Source of the DNA: JANNRR01 sp031401675
GTDB taxonomy: Bacteria > Pseudomonadota > Alphaproteobacteria > Rhodobacterales > Rhodobacteraceae
NCBI GenBank assembly: GCA_031401675.1
Contig: JANNRR010000156.1
Span: forward strand, 1-57,533
Direction: 5' to 3'
Length of the DNA: 57,533 nt
The notes below the pieces were generated by a model. That model was not told the origin of the DNA, made no database searches, and saw only the letters and a list, made by a program, of their open reading frames with translations. Within the stretch, counting starts at the first letter, position 1. Every line of letters starts with the position of its first letter. Positions 52,187-57,533 of this stretch are shown in pieces. The position numbers and the translations under genes were made by a program.

Positions 52187-52608
52187 TACCGTTCCCCAAG
52201 CACAAATTTATCTGGACCGCACTAACATGGTTGCAACATACCCGATTCCCATAGTGGCACACAACACCTTTGGCAGCCGATCACGGCTGATTGCGCCGCA
52301 GATTTGGAACCAATCCCCGGGCGTTGGTGATTTTTCCGGCGCAATCCGACCGGTTCGCCGACCGCATGGGCAGCGATCGGGCGGATGGGCAAGGACCGGA
52401 GGCGGCAGCGCAAAGGCGGGCGAAGAATTCCTGGTGTTAAAATGTCGTCGGAACCTCCCTGTCGGGCGGTGGGCATGGATACTTAAAAAAACAACCTGTG
52501 ATTGTCTAAAACTGAAATCATTCAACTACGCATCTGTCGGGTGACGGCAGGGTGTCCGGTAAATGCTTCCATGTCCGCACCGACGCAGTGTATGGCAGTC
52601 TAGCATGA
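52187..52608. other. Divergent intergenic region before the sulfotransferase
   Basis: About 420 bp between divergent genes with no supported ORF. The part at 52430-52540 is AT-rich (GTGTTAAAATG, TACTTAAAAAAACA, TTGTCTAAAACTGAAATC) and likely holds promoters for both directions, but no -35/-10 pair is clear enough to call. Confidence 0.5.
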
Positions 52609-53532
52609 ATGCGGGGGTTTGTCTTGGCCAAGATGCCTGATTTTCTGATGATCGGGGCGGCGCGTGCCGGAACCACGGCGGTGCATTCCTACCTGCGGCA
52701 GTGCCCGGATTTGTTCCTGCCACGGCTGAAGGAGCCGAACTTCTTTGCCTTTGAGGGCGAGCGGCTGGCCTGTGCCGGGCCGGGGGCCGACTACATCAAC
52801 AATTCGGTCACCGGGCTTTCAGACTATCAGGCGTTGTTCGCCGGGGCTCCGGCCGGGGCGATCTGCGGCGAGGCGTCGCCGCTGTATCTGTATTCGGATC
52901 AGGCAGCGGAACGGATCCGGCGGCATGTGCCGCAGGCCCGGCTGATCGTGGTTCTGCGCAACCCGGTCGAGCAGGCCTGGTCGCATTTCCTTTATGCCAC
53001 CAAGCAGAGCATCGAGACCGAGCCGGACTTCGTGCGGGCCCTGGGGCTGGAGGAGGCGCGGCTGGCGGCGGGCTGGCAGCCGCTGTTCGGCTATTCGCGG
53101 TTTCCGCGCTATGCCGACCAGCTGGCGCGGTTCTTCGAGCGGTTCCCGCGTGAGCAGATGCTGATCCGGCTTTATGAGGATCTGGAACAGGACCCGGACC
53201 GGCTGATGGCCGAGATGCTGGAGTTCATCGGGGTGCGGTCGGGGTTCCGGCCCGATACCGGGCAAAAGCTGAACGCCGGCGGGGTGCCGAAGAACCGGGC
53301 GTTTCAGGATTTTCTGATGCAGCCCAATCCGGTGACCAGGGCGATCGGGCTGGTGGTGCCGAAACGGCTGCGCTGGGCGATCAGGGATCGGCTGGCGGCG
53401 GTGAACCTGAAACCGGCCGAGGCCGGGATGCCCGCTGCGGCGCGGGCGATCCTATCGGACCGGCTGGGGGATCAGATCACCCGGCTGGGGCCGATGATCG
53501 GGCGCGATCTGTCGGGCTGGCTCAGACCTTGA
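52609..53532 (+). CDS. Sulfotransferase
   Basis: 307 aa as drawn; starts at 52624 (TTG) or 52633 (MPDFLMIGAARAG) are also plausible and closer to the family norm. The 5'-phosphosulfate loop is FLMIGAARAGTTAVHSYL (about residues 12-29) and the 3'-phosphate-binding block is LIVVLRNPVEQAWSHFLY. It would transfer sulfate from PAPS to a sugar or polysaccharide, giving a sulfated surface glycan. No PAPS synthesis genes are in the window. Its 3' end overlaps the convergent UDP-sugar dehydrogenase by 11 nt. Confidence 0.9.
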   Translation: MRGFVLAKMPDFLMIGAARAGTTAVHSYLRQCPDLFLPRLKEPNFFAFEGERLACAGPGADYINNSVTGLSDYQALFAGAPAGAICGEASPLYLYSDQAAERIRRHVPQARLIVVLRNPVEQAWSHFLYATKQSIETEPDFVRALGLEEARLAAGWQPLFGYSRFPRYADQLARFFERFPREQMLIRLYEDLEQDPDRLMAEMLEFIGVRSGFRPDTGQKLNAGGVPKNRAFQDFLMQPNPVTRAIGLVVPKRLRWAIRDRLAAVNLKPAEAGMPAAARAILSDRLGDQITRLGPMIGRDLSGWLRP

Positions 53533-54868
53533 TCAGACGGTCGCCGTCGACGGAAATACCCAGTGCGGCAAAGACGTTGCGGGTGTCGAACAGCAGTTTC
53601 GCATGGGCAGCGACCAGCGGATAATCGACGGCGGTGTGGTCGGTGGTGACGATGACGGCGTCGTAAGCGGCCAGCGCATCGGCGGCAAGGCTGGCTGAGG
53701 TGCGCCCGGTCAGGCCGGGATGGTCGCGGGTGGCGGGCATCTGCGGGAAATAGGGGTCGTGGTAATCGCAGGCCGCCCCCATCGCTTCCAGCCGTTGCAG
53801 CAGGTACAGGGCCGGGCTTTCGCGGGTATCCTCGACGTTCTTCTTGTAGGCGATGCCGAGGATCAGGATGCGGGCGCCGGACATGGCGCGGTGGCGTTTC
53901 GACAGTTCGACCGCCATGCGGCCGGCGATCATGTCGGGGGCTTCATCGTTGGTCAGGCGGGCCAGATCGATGATCGGGGTGGACGCGCCGACATCGCGGG
54001 CGCGCCACGACAGATAGACCGGCGACACCGGGATGCAGTCGCCGCCGATGCCGGGGCCGGGGTAGAACGGCATGTAGCCGAAGGGTTTGGTGGCGGCGGC
54101 CCTTACTACCTCCCACACATCGACGCCCATGGCATCAAGCGCCACCTTCATTTCGTTCACCAGCGCGATGTTGACGGTGCGGAACGAGTTTTCCACCAGC
54201 TTGACCGCTTCGGCGGTGGCGGCAGAGGATACCGGGACGGTGGCAGTGACGATGGTGGAATAGAACTGATCCAGAAGGTTGCGGGAATGGGTATCATCGG
54301 CCCCGACGACCTTGGGGATGGTGCGGGTGGTATGGGTGACAGAGCCCGGGTCCTCGCGTTCCGGCGAGAAGCCGAGGAAGAAATCGATGCCGGCGCGCAG
54401 GCCGCCGCGTTCCAGAATGGGCTTGACGACGGTGGTGGTGGCCCCGGGCCAGACCGTGCTTTCCAGCACCACAAGCTGGCCGGGGCGCAGCCATTTGGCG
54501 ATGCCTTCGACCGCCCGGATGACATGGGCCAGATCGGGCTCGCGCTTGTCGGACAGGGGCGTGGGGACGCAGATCAGGATGATGTCGGCGGACCCCAGCG
54601 CCGCAGGGTCAGAGGTGGCGGCAAAGCTGCCGGTGGCCACCGCCGTGCTGATCCGGTCCTCGGGCAGGTAGGAAATCACCCGCTCGCCGGCATTGATCCG
54701 GGCGACGCGGGCGGTGTTCAGGTCCAGCCCGACGGTCGGGAACCCCGATTCGTGCACCGTCAGCGCCAGCGGCAGGCCAACATAGCCAAGGCCGACCGTC
54801 AGCACCTGCGCTTGCCGCGCCGTGATCCGGTCTTTCAATGTGGAATAGTGAGAAAACGCGCTGGACAT
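53522..54868 (-). CDS. Nucleotide-sugar dehydrogenase (WbpA/TviB-like)
   Basis: 448 aa from the ATG at 54868 (MSSAFSHYSTLKDRI). N-terminal NAD-binding VLTVGLGYVGLPLALT, then VLESTVWPGATTTVV, the central dimer domain with KLVENSFRTVNIALVNEM, the catalytic Cys in GPGIGGDCIPVSPVYL, and the C-terminal ILGIAYKKNVEDTRESPA. It oxidises C6 of a UDP-hexose, probably UDP-GlcNAc, to the uronic acid in two NAD-dependent steps. Convergent with the sulfotransferase. Confidence 0.93.
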   Translation of the reverse strand: MSSAFSHYSTLKDRITARQAQVLTVGLGYVGLPLALTVHESGFPTVGLDLNTARVARINAGERVISYLPEDRISTAVATGSFAATSDPAALGSADIILICVPTPLSDKREPDLAHVIRAVEGIAKWLRPGQLVVLESTVWPGATTTVVKPILERGGLRAGIDFFLGFSPEREDPGSVTHTTRTIPKVVGADDTHSRNLLDQFYSTIVTATVPVSSAATAEAVKLVENSFRTVNIALVNEMKVALDAMGVDVWEVVRAAATKPFGYMPFYPGPGIGGDCIPVSPVYLSWRARDVGASTPIIDLARLTNDEAPDMIAGRMAVELSKRHRAMSGARILILGIAYKKNVEDTRESPALYLLQRLEAMGAACDYHDPYFPQMPATRDHPGLTGRTSASLAADALAAYDAVIVTTDHTAVDYPLVAAHAKLLFDTRNVFAALGISVDGDRLIKV

Positions 54869-55022
54869 CAAATCAAACCTCAAAGGACCACAAAGCACCA
54901 GCTAACGACAAACACCTTGCAACAGAGCAAAAGGGAAGCAGTTGGGCGAAATCTTGGCAAGTGAACAAAGAGAGAACGAAATGCGACACTGTGTCCGAAC
55001 TATGGCCAACTTATAGCACGGA

Positions 55023-56069
55023 TCACAATTGCGCCGCAATTGCTGCCAATCCGGCCTGCAATGAAACGGCGGGGGCATAGCCGAGCCGTGTCCGTGCATG
55101 GCCCGAATCAATCACCGGGTGCCCGGCATAGAGAATCAGGGCCGAACGGTCGGGATAGACCGGGCCCGTGGGTCCCGACAGGCGGCGGATGCGGGCCACG
55201 GCCGCCTCGAACCGCTGATTGCCGACCGCGCGGCGCAGTGCGGCGCTGATCCGGGCGGCAGTGGACGGACCGCTGCCGGGGCCGCTGGCGGGGCCGGGTG
55301 TCAGGGCCGGGCCAAGCCGGGCGGCCAGGGTTTCATAGGGCTGCAGGATGACCTGACCGGTGCCGATGATCGCGGCATAACCCTGATAGAACTCGGCCCA
55401 GGTCGGCTGATCCGGGCCGTTGATGAGGAACCGCTCGCGCCCCAGGTCGGGCAATGTGGCGGCCAAGAGCGCCACCTGCACCACGTCATCGACATGTACG
55501 GCCGGGCAGAAGCCGACCGGATCGGGCAGAACAACGCCGCCGCCGCGCAGGGCAGCCATCGGAGCGTTGGTCCACAGCCCAGAGCCGGTACCATAGACGA
55601 TGGTCGGTTGCAGGATCGCCGCCGGGGTGGTGCCGCCCAGCAGCCGCGCCTCCATCGCCACTTTCGCCTGCCGGTAGCCGCTGCCGATGCCGGTGGTGAT
55701 CGAGCAGGTTTCGTTCAGGATGCCGTTCGGCCAGCGGTCATAGACCACGGCGGAACTGGCGTGGATGATGCGGGGGATGCCCGGCGCAGCGGCCATCAGC
55801 GCGTCGAACGCCGCCAGATTGTCCGGACCACTGGCCCGCATGTCGTAGGCGAAGTGGAACAGGACCTGCTGGTCGGCCAGTGCTGAGGCCAGCGTCGGGC
55901 TGGCGCGCAGCGGGGCGATTACGGTGCCTGCGCCCATGCGCTGCAACACATCGGCCCCGTGCTGGCTGCGCAGCAGCGCCGTGACATGCGCCCCCCGGGC
56001 ACACAGTGCCGCCACCAGCCGGCGACCGATGAAGCCATTGGCCCCGGTCACCGCGACCGGAATCCCCAT
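55023..56069 (-). CDS. NAD-dependent epimerase/dehydratase family protein
   Basis: 348 aa from the ATG at 56069 (MGIPVAVTGANGFIGRRL); the frame is open far upstream but that part is antisense to the next gene. SDR features: GANGFIGRRLVAAL, ASSAVVYD, catalytic YRQAK, TIVYGTGSGLWTNAP. A Pro/Gly/Ser-rich stretch (GPALTPGPASGPGSGPS) interrupts the C-terminal substrate domain. Probably acts on a nucleotide sugar of the surface polysaccharide; reaction unknown. Divergent from the gene at 56253 with a 183-bp shared promoter region containing GTTTCGAAAC (56151-56160). Confidence 0.85.
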   Translation of the reverse strand: MGIPVAVTGANGFIGRRLVAALCARGAHVTALLRSQHGADVLQRMGAGTVIAPLRASPTLASALADQQVLFHFAYDMRASGPDNLAAFDALMAAAPGIPRIIHASSAVVYDRWPNGILNETCSITTGIGSGYRQAKVAMEARLLGGTTPAAILQPTIVYGTGSGLWTNAPMAALRGGGVVLPDPVGFCPAVHVDDVVQVALLAATLPDLGRERFLINGPDQPTWAEFYQGYAAIIGTGQVILQPYETLAARLGPALTPGPASGPGSGPSTAARISAALRRAVGNQRFEAAVARIRRLSGPTGPVYPDRSALILYAGHPVIDSGHARTRLGYAPAVSLQAGLAAIAAQL

Positions 56070-56252
56070 CAGCGCTGATCCCGGTGGCTGTTGCACGCTT
56101 TTCCCCTGCTGCCTGACAGGATAGCCACAAATCGGCTGCGAAGAAACTGTTTCGAAACGGCTACATAGTCTGACCGGTGCGGCCTGTGCTATGGACCGGC
56201 GCAACTTGAGCGAGTCGCTGCTTTTCAGACGCGGCATTTCAGACGAGGCGCC

Positions 56253-57224
56253 ATGCATATTCTGATTACCGGCGGTGCCGGGTTCATAGGCTCGCATCTG
56301 GCAGAGCGGTTGGTGCGCGACGGGCATTCGGTGACGGCGCTGGATGATCTGTCGACCGGCCGGATCAGCAATCTGGCATCGCTGGCCCATACCAACCAGT
56401 TCCGCCTCGTGCAGGGCGATGTGTTGGACAGCGCGCTGGTGGCCGAGCATGTCGAGGCGGCGGACGCGGTGTTTCACATGGCCGCCGCCGTCGGGGTCAA
56501 GCTGATCATGGAACAGCCGAGCCGGTCGATCCAGACCAACATCGGCGGCACCGAGAATGTGTTGCGCGCGGCGGTGGCGGGGAAAAAGCTGACGTTCATC
56601 GCCTCGACCTCGGAGGTTTACGGCAAGGCGACCAAGTTTCCGTTCCATGAGGATGACGATCTGGTGATCGGCGCGACGCGGAACCTGCGCTGGTCCTATG
56701 CCTCGGCCAAGCAGCTGGATGAATTCATGGCGCTGGCCTATGCCCGCGATGCAGGCCTGCCGGTAGTGGTGTTGCGGTTCTTCAACACCACAGGGCCGCG
56801 CCAGACCGGGCGCTACGGCATGGTGCTGCCGAATTTCGTGCAGGCGGCGCTGGAGGGACGGCCGCTGATGGTGCATGGCACCGGCACCCAGTCGCGCTGT
56901 TTCGGCCATGTGCTGGATGTGGTGGAGGCGCTGAGCCGGTTGCTGCATACACCCGAGGCACTGGGGCAGGTGTTCAACATCGGCACCGATCAGGAAGTGA
57001 CGATCATGGGGCTGGCCCAGCAGGTGATCGAGCTGGTGGGATCATCATCGGCGATCGAGCTGGTGCCCTATTCCGAGGTTTATCCGGTGGGGTTCGAGGA
57101 CATGATGCGGCGGTTGCCGGATGTGTCGAAGTTGCAGAAGGCCATCGGGTTCCGCCCGATGCGGACGCTGCGCGAGATCATCATGGACATCATCGCGGAA
57201 AAGAAGGCATCCGGACTTGCATAG
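56253..57224 (+). CDS. UDP-sugar epimerase/decarboxylase-like SDR
   Basis: 323 aa. MHILITGGAGFIGSHLAERL at the N-terminus, ASTSEVYGKATKFPF, catalytic YASAKQLDEFMAL, and RFFNTTGPRQTGRYGMVLPNFVQAAL. These blocks are those of UDP-glucuronate decarboxylase/UDP-glucose 4-epimerase relatives. With the nearby dehydrogenase it could supply a uronic acid derivative or pentose nucleotide. Followed after 24 nt by a methyltransferase gene in the same direction. Confidence 0.92.
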   Translation: MHILITGGAGFIGSHLAERLVRDGHSVTALDDLSTGRISNLASLAHTNQFRLVQGDVLDSALVAEHVEAADAVFHMAAAVGVKLIMEQPSRSIQTNIGGTENVLRAAVAGKKLTFIASTSEVYGKATKFPFHEDDDLVIGATRNLRWSYASAKQLDEFMALAYARDAGLPVVVLRFFNTTGPRQTGRYGMVLPNFVQAALEGRPLMVHGTGTQSRCFGHVLDVVEALSRLLHTPEALGQVFNIGTDQEVTIMGLAQQVIELVGSSSAIELVPYSEVYPVGFEDMMRRLPDVSKLQKAIGFRPMRTLREIIMDIIAEKKASGLA

Positions 57225-57248
57225 GCCGATCTGGCACAGGGGTTTGGC

Positions 57249-57533
57249 ATGACGCCGATGGCGCGGATCGAGGCTGTTGTGCGCGGGGCGGCGACGGTGC
57301 TGCTGCCGGTGGGCGCACGCAAATGGATCAGAAAGCAGCAGCGGCTGTACAAGCTGCAGTCGGTGCCGGTGGGCAGCGTGAATTTCGGCGGGCTGCGGCG
57401 GCTGTCGCCCATATCGGCGATCTTCGGGCAGGACCGCGACCTGCTGACCATCGAGCGCTATTACATCGAGCAGTTCCTGCAAAAGCATGCCGCCGACATC
57501 AGGGGCCGGGTGCTGGAGATGGGCGATCCGACC
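57249..57533 (+). CDS. Methyltransferase-like protein, 5' part only
   Basis: 95 codons from the ATG at 57249, with no stop before the right edge. The N-terminus is basic (WIRKQQRLYKL); then FGQDRDLLTIERYYIEQFLQ and GRVLEMGDPT, which looks like the beginning of the SAM-binding loop of a class I methyltransferase. The gene continues beyond the window. Likely in an operon with the epimerase 24 nt upstream. Confidence 0.7.
   Translation, partial: MTPMARIEAVVRGAATVLLPVGARKWIRKQQRLYKLQSVPVGSVNFGGLRRLSPISAIFGQDRDLLTIERYYIEQFLQKHAADIRGRVLEMGDPT

Noticed and set aside
56151..56160. GTTTCGAAAC palindrome between divergent epimerase genes
   Set aside because: A 10-bp palindrome is short enough to occur by chance; no second copy and no regulator nearby, so it is not listed as an operator.

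Overview
The window reads as chromosomal DNA of a high-GC alphaproteobacterium of the Rhodobacterales (Rhodobacter/Paracoccus relatives). The evidence is the G/C-rich third codon positions, tightly coupled operons, xdhABC in the Rhodobacter arrangement, a secreted protein with a VPLPA-CTERM sorting tail, and a palindromic repeat containing CCCCCGGGATATTT, a type I associate with this group. No rRNA, tRNA, CRISPR array, phage or complete insertion sequence was seen.

Layout. (1) 1-3,601: minus-strand genes for a GH25 lysozyme-like lipoprotein, an uncharacterised two-gene pair (one product Cys-rich), a DauA-like FAD oxidoreductase and a VPLPA-CTERM exported protein. (2) 4,082-14,153: one long minus-strand operon, xdhA-xdhB-xdhC followed by a BMP-type nucleoside/purine ABC importer with a LysE-type exporter embedded between its two permeases; together these suggest purine uptake and oxidation. 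(3) 14,445-25,688: DUF2269-like membrane protein, replicative DnaE, TSUP permease, SH3 protein, AbrB-type permease, an enolase-superfamily dehydratase, a GNAT, a low-GC islet with an FRG-domain gene, and a TetA-like MFS pump. (4) 25,689-28,033: a dispersed repeat, two small ORFs with strong ribosome binding sites and a hairpin, all upstream of an ABC-F ATPase. (5) 28,231-33,904: a CDP-sugar cassette (rfbF, rfbG, sugar methyltransferase, reductase, GtrA) facing a GtrB-like glycosyltransferase. (6) 34,126-44,182: a ketose-catabolism operon (binding protein, SIS isomerase, ATPase, two permeases, 3-epimerase, P-loop kinase, FGGY kinase, class II aldolase) under a divergent LacI-type regulator. (7) 44,352-50,049: a heterodimeric ABC exporter and a tal/PfkB-kinase pair. 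(8) 50,705-57,533: surface-polysaccharide genes (FAD oxidoreductase, sulfotransferase, UDP-sugar dehydrogenase, two epimerases, start of a methyltransferase), running off the right edge.

How the genes work together. Region 2 would import nucleosides or bases and oxidise them through xanthine dehydrogenase, with XdhC inserting the sulfurated molybdenum cofactor. Region 6 would import a sugar, interconvert ketoses, phosphorylate at C1 and cleave to DHAP plus an aldehyde; the aldolase keeps zinc-site residues at the same numbers as E. coli FucA. Regions 5 and 8 supply unusual nucleotide sugars for the cell surface.

Most notable unexplained signals: (a) three diverged copies (25,758-26,140; 32,711-32,889; 50,325-50,702) of an intergenic repeat carrying a short ORF; two copies also have tandem palindromes including a perfect TTGAT-N4-ATCAA FNR-type box, and the third has a 9-C tract that breaks its frame; (b) a palindromic repeat lying in frame inside both xdhA and xdhB; (c) two small ORFs plus a hairpin ahead of the ABC-F gene.
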